A DNA stretch of 64,000 bases, taken from the NCBI GenBank assembly GCA_034003625.1, contig JAVEYG010000021.1:1-64000 (forward strand), written 5' to 3'. This DNA is from GWE2-42-39 sp034003625 (lineage in GTDB: Bacteria; Bacteroidota; Bacteroidia; Bacteroidales; Prolixibacteraceae). Position numbers and translations under genes: made by a program. This document shows, one piece after another, positions 34,233 to 42,494 of this stretch; positions within the stretch are counted from its first letter, which is position 1, and each line of letters opens with the position of its first letter. The notes under the pieces are model-generated. The model saw nothing but the letters and a program-made list of their open reading frames with translations. It was not told the DNA's origin and made no database searches.

Positions 34233-35746
34233 AACCGAAAATAAATAAACGGTTGTATCTCGCTGCGGGCAACTATTGAAATAATTGTCAGTAATATAAT
34301 TGACACAAAAATTTGGACAACCATAGGGGAAGCAATAAAGTTTCCCCTTATTTTTTCCTTGATATGGAAGGGCGTCCAGATAAGCAACAGGCCAAGTACA
34401 AAAACGAACAGTACATTTTGGTATGCAGCCCAGTCGCTCAGAGGGTTTCGCGGCATTAAATGATTCCCGACCTGATAGAAAAACTGCCGTACCTTTTCGT
34501 TGCTCTCGAGCCGGAAAAAAATCCAGGCAAAACTGACTACCAGGAAAGTTGAAAACACGGAAACAAGCCGCCAAAAGCTGTTCAAATTCCGGGGCGAAGG
34601 AACCACCGAGCGAAACATTTTTTCAGCGACCAGTACACATCCGTGCAGGCTTCCCCAGATCATAAACCGCAGGTTGGCACCATGCCACAGCCCTCCCAAA
34701 ACCATGACCGCAAGCAAATTCAGGTACATCCTGAACTTCCCTTTCCGATTCCCTCCCAACGGAATATACAGGTAATCTTTCAACCAGGTGGAAAGCGAAA
34801 TGTGCCAGCGGTGCCAGAAATCGGTGAGATTGGTTGCCTGATATGGCGCATTGAAATTCACCGGGATTTTAAAGCCCAGCATCAGGGCCAACCCAATGGC
34901 AATGTCGGTATAGCCCGAAAAATCGCAATAAATCTGGATGGAATAGGAAAACAGGGCCAACAGGTTTTCCATCCCCGAATACGAAAGCGGCGTATCGAAA
35001 ACACGGTCAACAAAATTAATTGCCAGAAAATCGGCAATTACCATCTTTTTGAAAAGCCCTTTCAGTATTAAATACAACGAATGACTAAACTCCTGTCGGC
35101 TAAGTTTGTATTTCCGGTACAACTGCGGGATAAAATAGGAAGCCCGTACAATCGGGCCGGCCACTAATTGCGGAAAGAAGCTCAGGTAAAAACTGAAATC
35201 CAGGAAATTGCGGACAGGCTGTACCTGTTTCCGGTATACATCCACAAGGTAACTGATAGCCTGAAATGTATAAAACGAAATCCCGATTGGCAGGAGAATA
35301 TCATAAATATCTGCTGTTCCGCCCATCAGTTCATTTTGCAAACAGGTAAGCCAGTTCACCGCCCTGAACCGGGCAGAAAAAATATGGTTGACGGTTTCAG
35401 TAAAAAAAACAGCGTATTTGTAAAAACCCAGCATCAACAGGTCCGACGATACAGCCAGCACAAGAAACAGCTTTTTTTGCCTGCTTTTTGCAATCAATAT
35501 TCCGAAGGAATAATTCATCAGACAGGAAAACAACAAAAGCAAAAAATAAAAGCCGTTAATTTTGAAGTAAAAAAACAGGCTGACCATCAACAGATAAGCA
35601 TTTCGCAGTTTCATCCGCGAAAAAACCAGCGAATAGATCCCGAGAAATAAGACAAAAAACACCCAAAATAACAGGCTTGTAAAAAACATCGGGCTGTTCC
35701 CGGAATACAGGAACCAGTCGGGCCATATCGTTTCTAAAATGTTCAT
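34229..35746 (-). CDS. MBOAT-family O-acyltransferase (AlgI/DltB-like)
   Basis: The 505-residue polytopic protein carries the MBOAT hallmarks: YFKINGFYFLLLLFSCLMNY early on, LLPIGISFYTFQAISYLVDVY, FPQLVAGPIVR, DFWHRWHISLSTWLKDYLYIP and LGGLWHGANLRF, with the catalytic histidine in LWHGA. Such enzymes transfer acetyl or other acyl groups to exported polysaccharides or cell-wall components. It overlaps the SGNH gene by four bases (ATGA), so the pair forms the usual acyltransferase plus SGNH set. The acceptor is not known; alginate-like O-acetylation is one model. Confidence 0.88.
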   Translation of the reverse strand: MNILETIWPDWFLYSGNSPMFFTSLLFWVFFVLFLGIYSLVFSRMKLRNAYLLMVSLFFYFKINGFYFLLLLFSCLMNYSFGILIAKSRQKKLFLVLAVSSDLLMLGFYKYAVFFTETVNHIFSARFRAVNWLTCLQNELMGGTADIYDILLPIGISFYTFQAISYLVDVYRKQVQPVRNFLDFSFYLSFFPQLVAGPIVRASYFIPQLYRKYKLSRQEFSHSLYLILKGLFKKMVIADFLAINFVDRVFDTPLSYSGMENLLALFSYSIQIYCDFSGYTDIAIGLALMLGFKIPVNFNAPYQATNLTDFWHRWHISLSTWLKDYLYIPLGGNRKGKFRMYLNLLAVMVLGGLWHGANLRFMIWGSLHGCVLVAEKMFRSVVPSPRNLNSFWRLVSVFSTFLVVSFAWIFFRLESNEKVRQFFYQVGNHLMPRNPLSDWAAYQNVLFVFVLGLLLIWTPFHIKEKIRGNFIASPMVVQIFVSIILLTIISIVARSEIQPFIYFRF

Positions 35747-37137
35747 TCGGTTACTGGGTTTCGCAAATATTCTTCATATCCTGTCAAGATGAGTGCTGCC
35801 AGGTGGTTACCTGTTTTTTCGGCACCTTCCGTTGTAAAATGAACGTAATCTTTTTGTCCAAGCTGCGGGCTGGCATTTACCCAGGCTGTCATGGAACCGG
35901 TTCCCCCCATAAATTCTTCCAAATCCCAGAAAGCACAATTACAGATACGGGCCGCTTCGGATTGCGCCTCCCTGATCGCCCTTATGTTGGGATACGAAAC
36001 CACCTGCCCGTTTTCTTTCCTGCCCATGTCTGAGATACCGATAAGCAGTACCGGAATGCCGGAGAACAAGTGCTTCATTCTTTTTATCTCGCGGACCAGT
36101 TGATCCCGGTAACTATTGTATTCTTTCAACTGTTGCGGCGCGATATTGACCCCGTAATGCAAAATAAGTAAGCCGGGACTGATCAGTTTTGCCGTTTCTT
36201 CCATTGCCTGTTCGTCAGATTTTGAAAACGGAGGGAATGAAAGTCCACGTAACGCAATGTTATCCACCTGAACGCCCGATTTTGCTTCTAATGAAAAAGC
36301 CGATAATTCAAAACTGTCTGTGGGGTGAAAATATATCCCAATGTCCGGAGGGGTGAAATTGAAATCAAAATCCAGGGCGCCGAACGAGGTAGCTCCGGCC
36401 ACTTCCCCCTTATAGATCACCTTTCCCCCGCTTTTCAGGATAATACCACACTCGCCGGGCGAACGGTAAAATATTCTCAGTTTCTGATAGTCCTTTTCAT
36501 TTTCTCTTTTCCGTATCTGCCTGATCCGGAACCATCCTTCCCTACCAGGAAACAATACTGCCGTTTTGAAAACCACTGACCGGTTTTTCACACTGTCGTT
36601 TATGTTTGGAAAATTGATGATAACCCAGTTCTCCGAACGTTCCACCGTAAATGAATGAGTAATATTGTACAAGAGGTCGGGAGCGATCATCCCAATGCCT
36701 GCCCCGCCAAATTTTTGCTGAAACTGTTTACGCAGGGCCGATGTTATACGGTCGCCCTCGATCTGTGAATCGCCGAAATACATAATACGCAGCGGCGACT
36801 GCCGATCGGGCAGTTCTTTCAGTTTTAAAAAAAACGGGGACAAAACCGACGAATCGCCCGAAGGATATTTCAATCCTGGTGCATTTAGTTCCTGTGAAAT
36901 GTGATTTTGTGAAATGGCGCCAGAAACCTTTGCCTGCAAAGTATCCCGGACTTCCGTCTTCAACGAATCGACAGCCAGTATGCCCGCGCCAGCCGTATGT
37001 TCTTCGGAGCCTGTTTCTTTTAATGCAGACGGAGATTCTTTCGGTTTCAGGAAACCGGGTTCCCCGAAAAAAAAAGAAACCACCAGAAAGCCGCCCAGTA
37101 TCAATAAAACATACAGAAATGCCCCAAATGGTTTCAT
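35743..37137 (-). CDS. SGNH/GDSL-type hydrolase partner of the MBOAT protein
   Basis: The 464-residue protein has an N-terminal membrane anchor (about 5-25), a low-complexity linker to about 110, then an SGNH fold: RIMYFGDSQIEGDR (block I serine, about residue 121), LILHYGVN (Asn, block III), and DYVHFTTEGAE (block V aspartate and histidine). The middle part (about 180-300) is an extra beta domain. Such proteins accept acyl groups from the MBOAT channel and place them on the polymer, or remove them. It is upstream of the MBOAT gene on the same strand. Confidence 0.82.
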   Translation of the reverse strand: MKPFGAFLYVLLILGGFLVVSFFFGEPGFLKPKESPSALKETGSEEHTAGAGILAVDSLKTEVRDTLQAKVSGAISQNHISQELNAPGLKYPSGDSSVLSPFFLKLKELPDRQSPLRIMYFGDSQIEGDRITSALRKQFQQKFGGAGIGMIAPDLLYNITHSFTVERSENWVIINFPNINDSVKNRSVVFKTAVLFPGREGWFRIRQIRKRENEKDYQKLRIFYRSPGECGIILKSGGKVIYKGEVAGATSFGALDFDFNFTPPDIGIYFHPTDSFELSAFSLEAKSGVQVDNIALRGLSFPPFSKSDEQAMEETAKLISPGLLILHYGVNIAPQQLKEYNSYRDQLVREIKRMKHLFSGIPVLLIGISDMGRKENGQVVSYPNIRAIREAQSEAARICNCAFWDLEEFMGGTGSMTAWVNASPQLGQKDYVHFTTEGAEKTGNHLAALILTGYEEYLRNPVTE

Positions 37138-37304
37138 ATTTTTTGCTTTTGCCTGTCAGAGTAAAGCTAAAAAAATGTTTCCGTAAATTCAACAAAAGAT
37201 TTGCAGCAAAAATCTGTAGAAAGCAGAATCCCTCAACACTGGGACACAACAGCAACAACGAATTTGACAATCTTCCGGAAGGCTGCTCCTCTCCGTTTCT
37301 TCAA

Positions 37305-38930
37305 TTAACTTTTCCGGGGGATTTTTAGTTTCTGTCCCGGGAAAATACGCGCTGATTTTCCCAGCCCGTTGGCCTGCATTATATCATTATTTGAAATTCC
37401 GGGATATTTTCGGGCAATGTCGTATAGATTATCGCCACGACGCACGGTATAGTAAATATATTCCGGGTCGCCCCCGTCAGCAACTATCGCGGGGGTTTTT
37501 GTTACCGGCGATTTATCGTTGTTTGCAAATTTTTGTTTCTCCGCATAACTCATCGAGTTAATAGTTGCATATTCCCGGCTTACGTTTTTGGGCTTATAAA
37601 CTACCAGTTTTTGTCCAACCCGGATCAGATTCCTGCTAATATTGTTCCAGTAACGCAAATCGGAAAGCCCTACTTTGTACCACGAAGAAATGCTTCCCAG
37701 GTTATCGCCCGACTTCACGGTGTAATACAACTTATCCATGTCTTTAATATCAACAACCTGGTGCCCAGGGTGGTGCTGATTTTTGCTTTGCGGATTCACG
37801 ATGCTGTTGTTTGGAAAAAATTCGTTCCTTTTATAACGGAAGATCGAATCTTCGTTGTCGATATAAGCGGTTACCTGTTCAATCGGTATTTTCAGTACAT
37901 ACGGTTTGTCTTTTGTGGCCGGGATAATGTCGCGGCGATATTGCGGATTGAGCGACCGGAGCTGTTCGACAGGAACGTTCAATACATCGGAAACCTGCTT
38001 GAAATGAAGATAATCTTTGACCATCATGGTATCGGCAATGATCGGAAAATCGGGATATATGGGTTGAAGATTGTGTTTTTGATAATGTTCCATGACATAG
38101 GTAGCGGCAATAAATGCAGGCACATATTCGCGTGTTTCGCGGGGAAGGTTATAATATATTTTCCAGTAGTCCCTGGTTCCTCCCGAGCGGCGGACCGCTT
38201 TATTGATATTTCCCGGCCCGTAGTTGTATGCGGCGATTACCAGGTGCCAGTTCTGATAAATCTTATACAGATCGGATAAATATTTTGCTGCTGCTTCGGT
38301 CGATTTCACAGGGTCGCAACGTTCATCGATAAAAGTCCCGACCTCAAGTTTGTACATTCGCCCGGTACCATACATAAACTGCCACAAGCCCACCGCGCCG
38401 GCGCGTGACCGGATGGCAGGGTTCAATGCCGACTCAATGATCGACAGGTATTTTAATTCCATCGGCAGGTTATATTTATCGAACACTTCTTCAAAAATCG
38501 GGAAATAGTAGTTGCTCAGTCCCAGCATCACTTCCACTAATTTTCTCTTTTTCACCGTATAAAGTGCGATGAAATTTTTAACCGTCTGATTGTACGACAG
38601 ATCAACATACGACTGAATGGATTGCAGGCGTTCAATGTAAACCGAATCGGGCAGCAGACCGAGCGTATCAATATCGGTAAGTTCGATACTGTCGATAGAA
38701 AACGCATTTTGAACATACCATGAATTGAGAAGGCTGTCAATCTGCGCCGAGAATATCTCGTTTACTTCTTCGTCGGGCAAAAGATAATATTTGTCGTAAC
38801 CGTCGGCAACTGTATCAACCGACGCAATTTGTATAGTACGTACCCTCCGTATGTCTTCTTTCCCTTTCGCAAACAATGAAAAAGATGCTGTTGCAAGTAC
38901 TGTAAGTATAATAAAAAGTCGTTTCATCAT
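37305..38930 (-). CDS. MltD-type lytic transglycosylase with two LysM domains
   Basis: A 541-residue secreted protein: signal peptide (to about 22), an N-terminal helical part, the SLT domain (about 150-290; the catalytic glutamate is in LSIIESALNP, followed by SRAGAVGLWQFMYGTG and NYGPGN), then a linker, one LysM near 405-450 (YTVKSGDNLGSISSWY) and a second at the end (YTVRRGDNLYDIARKYPGIS). The enzyme cuts the glycan strands of peptidoglycan; LysM domains bind it. It is the last gene of the row parA-parB-DUF5683-mltD, an order common in the phylum. Confidence 0.9.
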   Translation of the reverse strand: MMKRLFIILTVLATASFSLFAKGKEDIRRVRTIQIASVDTVADGYDKYYLLPDEEVNEIFSAQIDSLLNSWYVQNAFSIDSIELTDIDTLGLLPDSVYIERLQSIQSYVDLSYNQTVKNFIALYTVKKRKLVEVMLGLSNYYFPIFEEVFDKYNLPMELKYLSIIESALNPAIRSRAGAVGLWQFMYGTGRMYKLEVGTFIDERCDPVKSTEAAAKYLSDLYKIYQNWHLVIAAYNYGPGNINKAVRRSGGTRDYWKIYYNLPRETREYVPAFIAATYVMEHYQKHNLQPIYPDFPIIADTMMVKDYLHFKQVSDVLNVPVEQLRSLNPQYRRDIIPATKDKPYVLKIPIEQVTAYIDNEDSIFRYKRNEFFPNNSIVNPQSKNQHHPGHQVVDIKDMDKLYYTVKSGDNLGSISSWYKVGLSDLRYWNNISRNLIRVGQKLVVYKPKNVSREYATINSMSYAEKQKFANNDKSPVTKTPAIVADGGDPEYIYYTVRRGDNLYDIARKYPGISNNDIMQANGLGKSARIFPGQKLKIPRKS

Positions 38931-38945
38931 GTTATTTTCCCAAAT

Positions 38946-39548
38946 TTAAAAAATTATGCGACAATTAAACCCAATCATTTTCTGATCGAGGCAATAGATG
39001 GTTTCCGGGACCCACATCATAGAAAGATCGTCGCTAATGTCAAAATTGAAGAAATGCGCATCTACACTGGCATCAATAATATTCAGGGCATAAAACGCAG
39101 CGGTGAAAATAATGTTCATGTCCCGATACCTGCGGGCTCCGTCTTTTGCCTGTTTCAACTTATCGGCAAATTCGCGGACATCTCCTGCATTATTCATGTT
39201 ATAGAACTTCACCGCTTCGATCTCCAGGTGCGAATTTGTCTTCGGATCGGTATCTGAAATATCTGTATGGGCTTGTTTATATAAAATATACTGGTCGTTA
39301 TTCCAGTCGATAGCCACGGCAAAGCCGATAAAACCACCGTACACGATCGGCACTTTCCAGTATTTTTTATTGTATATCTGCCCCAAACCGGGAAGTACAG
39401 CCGAATACAAAGTTGCCTTACGGGGAGAATGTACCGGTCCATCTTTTTTTACCCGCACCGAATCCTGTCCAGTTACTTCCTGGGCGTAGGCCAATACATG
39501 CGTACCTGCTACCAAAACAGCCACTAATAATATCCGTATGTATTTCAA
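38946..39548 (-). CDS. DUF5683 protein
   Basis: The 200-residue product has a signal peptide (to about 22) and the DUF5683 core: TLYSAVLPGLGQIYNKKYWK (about 46-65), VPIVYGGFIGFAVAI and a further hydrophobic helix FTAAFYALNIIDASVDAHFF. The family is a Bacteroidota membrane protein of unknown role. It lies between parB (21 bases upstream) and the transglycosylase gene, the usual place of this family, which suggests a link between chromosome segregation and envelope growth. That link is inferred. Confidence 0.85.
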   Translation of the reverse strand: MKYIRILLVAVLVAGTHVLAYAQEVTGQDSVRVKKDGPVHSPRKATLYSAVLPGLGQIYNKKYWKVPIVYGGFIGFAVAIDWNNDQYILYKQAHTDISDTDPKTNSHLEIEAVKFYNMNNAGDVREFADKLKQAKDGARRYRDMNIIFTAAFYALNIIDASVDAHFFNFDISDDLSMMWVPETIYCLDQKMIGFNCRIIF

Positions 39549-39569
39549 GACAATAGCTTTTTCCCAGTA

Positions 39570-40442
39570 TTATGCTTCTAATTTATCTAAAATCCCCAAT
39601 ATACGTTCCAATTCTTCAGACGATTTAAACGGAATCACGATTTTCCCTTTTCCTTTCGAATTCATGCTGAAGTCAATATTGGTTTTGAAATACTTGGTCA
39701 AATGATTTTTCAGTTTCTCGTATTCAGCCGGAAATTTTGTTTTGGGCGGGTTATCTTTTGTCTCTGCTTTTTCTTCATTCAGGTGGCGCACAAATTCTTC
39801 CACTTTCCGTACCGAGAAATCATATTTGAGGATTTGCCCATAGACCATGACTTGCAGTTCAGGGTCTTCCACGCCGATCAGTGCGCGGGCATGCCCCATG
39901 GAGATACGTTTGTCCACAATTCCTTTCTGAATAACGGCGGGCAATTTCAGAAGGCGTAAATAATTGGTCACGGTCGAGCGTTTCTTGCCGACCCGTTCGC
40001 TGAGCGATTCCTGGGTCAGCTTGCATTCTTCGATCAGCCGTTGGTAACTGAGGGCTATTTCAATGGCGTCCAGGTCTTCACGTTGTATATTTTCAACCAG
40101 GGCCATTTCAAGCATCCCGTCATCGTCGGCTACTCTGACAAAAGCCGGGATGGTTTTCAGACCGGCCATCCGGGCTGCCCGAAAGCGGCGTTCTCCGGCA
40201 ATGATCTGATACTTGTCGCCGTCGACCTTACGAAGGGTAACCGGCTGAATAATCCCGATTTCCTTGATTGATGCTGCAAGTTCCTTCAGGGTTTCTTCAT
40301 CAAAATTAGTACGCGGCTGAAAGGGATTGGCCACAATTTTCGATATTTCGATTTCACTGATCGACGAACCGTGTTCTTTCATTTTGGCGGCATCGTCAAT
40401 CAGGGCCCCTAACCCCCGGCCTAAGACATTCTTTTTTCCCAT
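39570..40442 (-). CDS. parB: Chromosome-partitioning protein ParB
   Basis: A 290-residue ParB: IVANPFQPRTNFDEETLKEL (N-terminal CTP-binding region, about 32-50), GERRFRAARMAGL (the conserved ParB box), the central helix-turn-helix LSERVGKKRSTVTNYLRLLK (about 145-164), and a short C-terminal dimer domain. ParB loads at parS sites near the origin and with ParA segregates chromosomes. No parS-like 16-mer was seen in the window. The gene starts 15 bases after parA ends. Confidence 0.93.
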   Translation of the reverse strand: MGKKNVLGRGLGALIDDAAKMKEHGSSISEIEISKIVANPFQPRTNFDEETLKELAASIKEIGIIQPVTLRKVDGDKYQIIAGERRFRAARMAGLKTIPAFVRVADDDGMLEMALVENIQREDLDAIEIALSYQRLIEECKLTQESLSERVGKKRSTVTNYLRLLKLPAVIQKGIVDKRISMGHARALIGVEDPELQVMVYGQILKYDFSVRKVEEFVRHLNEEKAETKDNPPKTKFPAEYEKLKNHLTKYFKTNIDFSMNSKGKGKIVIPFKSSEELERILGILDKLEA

Positions 40443-40457
40443 AACTTAAAAGGACTT

Positions 40458-41258
40458 TTATTCTATCACTTTTTCAGAGTTTTTAATCCGGGTCATTTCG
40501 TTGTTCTGCAAAATTTCCCTGGCAAGCTCCATATAACTTTGCGACCCACGCGAATTGGCATCGTACAAAATTACCGGCTTACCATAGCTGGGAGCTTCGC
40601 TGAGCTTGATATTCCGCTGGATGAGCGTGTCAAAAACCATCTCCTGAAAATGCTTCTTCACTTCTTCGTGTACCTGGTTGGCCAGGTTCAGGCGCGAATC
40701 GTACATGGTCAGCAAAAACCCTTCAATCTCAAGTTCGGGGTTCAACCGGTTCTGAATGATTTTAATGGTGTTCAGCAATTTTCCTAAACCTTCCAGTGCA
40801 AAATACTCGCACTGTACCGGGATGATGATCGAATCGGCGGCAGTTAAAGCATTCACTGTAATGAGCCCCAGTGAAGGCGAACAATCGATAAAAATAAAAT
40901 CGTAATCGTCGCGGATTTTTTCAATTACGTATTTCAGTACTTTTTCGCGGTTGGGAAGATTGAGCATCTCAATCTCTGCCCCCACTAAGTCAATATGTGA
41001 AGGGATCAGGTCCAATCGTTCAATATCCGTATTCAGGATGATCTTTCGGGGATCAAGGTCATCGACAATACATTCGTAAATACTGGTTTTCACATTCCTG
41101 ACATCAAATCCGACCCCCGAAGTCGCATTCGCCTGTGGATCAGCATCAATGATCAGGATTTTATATTCAAGTACGGCTAAACTGGCTGCTAAATTAATTG
41201 CCGTGGTCGTTTTCCCGACCCCTCCTTTTTGATTTGCAAGCGCAATAACTTTTCCCAT
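40458..41258 (-). CDS. parA: Chromosome-partitioning ATPase ParA
   Basis: The 266-residue protein starts with the deviant Walker A motif QKGGVGKTTTAINLAASLA (about 9-27), followed by IIDADPQANAT (Walker A') and FIFIDCSPSLG (Walker B). It lacks an N-terminal DNA-binding extension, which is the chromosomal Soj-type form. It binds DNA and ATP and drives ParB movement. A promoter is visible upstream at 41286-41318. Confidence 0.93.
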   Translation of the reverse strand: MGKVIALANQKGGVGKTTTAINLAASLAVLEYKILIIDADPQANATSGVGFDVRNVKTSIYECIVDDLDPRKIILNTDIERLDLIPSHIDLVGAEIEMLNLPNREKVLKYVIEKIRDDYDFIFIDCSPSLGLITVNALTAADSIIIPVQCEYFALEGLGKLLNTIKIIQNRLNPELEIEGFLLTMYDSRLNLANQVHEEVKKHFQEMVFDTLIQRNIKLSEAPSYGKPVILYDANSRGSQSYMELAREILQNNEMTRIKNSEKVIE

Positions 41259-41285
41259 GCGAAACGGCTATATTTTGGTAAATTT

Positions 41286-41318
41286 CAAAGTTAATATTTT
41301 ATGCAGAATAAGCTCAAA
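41286..41318 (-). promoter_or_regulatory. Promoter of parA
   Basis: On the minus strand TTTG (41315-41318), a spacer of 21 bases and TAACTTTG (41286-41293) match the Bacteroidota consensus, the -7 box exactly. It lies 28 bases before the start codon and drives the parA-parB-DUF5683-mltD row. Confidence 0.65.
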
Positions 41319-41376
41319 TTTGTTAATAACTTGTCATAAAACAAAGATTAACAGCCAGATAGAGTTACACAATCCA

Positions 41377-42372
41377 TCAGACTATAATTTTTACTGCCTC
41401 GTTCCGTAACCGTTCTTTTTCGATTGGCACCACCCCCGGTTTTTCGCAAACCAAACCACCGGCAAGATTCGACAGAAGGGCGATAAATTTGGGGGGCAAA
41501 CCAGCCGCAAGGCTCAAACTTGCCACTGCAAACACCGTATCTCCTGCCCCCGACACGTCGGCAATGTCGCGTACCTCTGCCGGAAAATGGTTCTGTGTCA
41601 ATCCATTGCTGATAAACACCCCGTTCTCGGAAAGGGTTATAAACATCAACCCGATATGATGTTCCTTCTTAAATTTCTCGGCAGCTTCCCGAATTTTATC
41701 CAGATCGGTTTTTTCAATGTTCAGGCGCAAACCATCGGTAAACTCCTTGAAATTCGGCTTAAAAAGATCCACATTCACATAATTATTGAAGTTCCGTATC
41801 TTGGGATCAGCCGCTGTCGGGATATTCCGTTCGCGGGCAAGAGCGATCACCCTTTCGATCAGGCCGGGGGTAATCACCCCTTTATCGTAATCCACAAAAA
41901 GAATGATGTCAATCCGGTTTTTATCAACCAGCTCCTGTACTTTCGCGAAAAGCATGTTTTCAGTAGGAAGATCCACCAGCGTCGAGATTTCTTCATCGAT
42001 CCTGGAAATCTGCTTTCCGCCAGAAATAATACGGGTTTTCACCGTGGTCATCCGGTCGTTTTTCACGAAAATACCTTCGTCCGACAGTCCGTTCTTTGCC
42101 ATCAGGTTCTGAAATTTTTTTCCCTTGCCGTCATCTCCGATAATTGATACCAGGAGCGGGGTTGCTCCCAGCGACTGCAGGTTCATCGAAACATTGGCAG
42201 CCCCGCCCAGCCGGTTTTCCTGTTTGGTAACGGTCACGATCGGAATAGGCGCTTCCGGCGAAATACGGTCAACCCGCCCCCACAAATAATTATCGACCAT
42301 CGCGTCTCCTATCACGATGACCTTCAGTTCCGAAAACTTTTCAATGGCCTGTTCTATTATACTTCTTTCCAC
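41377..42372 (-). CDS. D-glycero-beta-D-manno-heptose-7-phosphate kinase (HldE N-terminal domain type)
   Basis: The 331-residue PfkB-family kinase has VIGDAMVDNYLWGRVDRISP (about 20-39), RLGGAANVSMNLQSLG, and DVSGAGDTVFAVAS, where GAGD holds the catalytic aspartate near 275. This motif set is that of RfaE/HldE sugar kinase domains, which phosphorylate heptose 7-phosphate on the way to the ADP-heptose of lipopolysaccharide. The cytidylyltransferase domain is missing, so in this genome it would be a separate gene. A -7 box at 42393-42400 precedes it. Confidence 0.82.
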   Translation of the reverse strand: MERSIIEQAIEKFSELKVIVIGDAMVDNYLWGRVDRISPEAPIPIVTVTKQENRLGGAANVSMNLQSLGATPLLVSIIGDDGKGKKFQNLMAKNGLSDEGIFVKNDRMTTVKTRIISGGKQISRIDEEISTLVDLPTENMLFAKVQELVDKNRIDIILFVDYDKGVITPGLIERVIALARERNIPTAADPKIRNFNNYVNVDLFKPNFKEFTDGLRLNIEKTDLDKIREAAEKFKKEHHIGLMFITLSENGVFISNGLTQNHFPAEVRDIADVSGAGDTVFAVASLSLAAGLPPKFIALLSNLAGGLVCEKPGVVPIEKERLRNEAVKIIV

Positions 42373-42392
42373 AAGTTAATTTTTGAAGGAAA

Positions 42393-42400
42393 CAAAAGTA
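42393..42400 (-). promoter_or_regulatory. Promoter -7 element of the heptose kinase gene
   Basis: TACTTTTG on the minus strand matches TAnnTTTG, 20 bases before the start codon at 42372. A -33 TTTG is not clear at the normal distance. Confidence 0.4.
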
Positions 42401-42494
42401 GTAAAATTTGGTTGCCGTAATAACGAACCAGGAAGGATTGTTATTGTCCTGGATGCATATCGGACAAAGAGGTTAAAAATGCAAGGTTTCCCCC

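Noticed and set aside
34092..34574. Open frame across the dsbD/MBOAT boundary
   Set aside because: It is read through two well-supported genes and shows no family pattern.
39570..41258. Origin of replication or parS sites near parA/parB
   Set aside because: No dnaA, no DnaA-box cluster and no TGTTNCACGTGAAACA-like 16-mer seen; CACGTG words (for example near 21990, 46190, 52750) lack the flanks.
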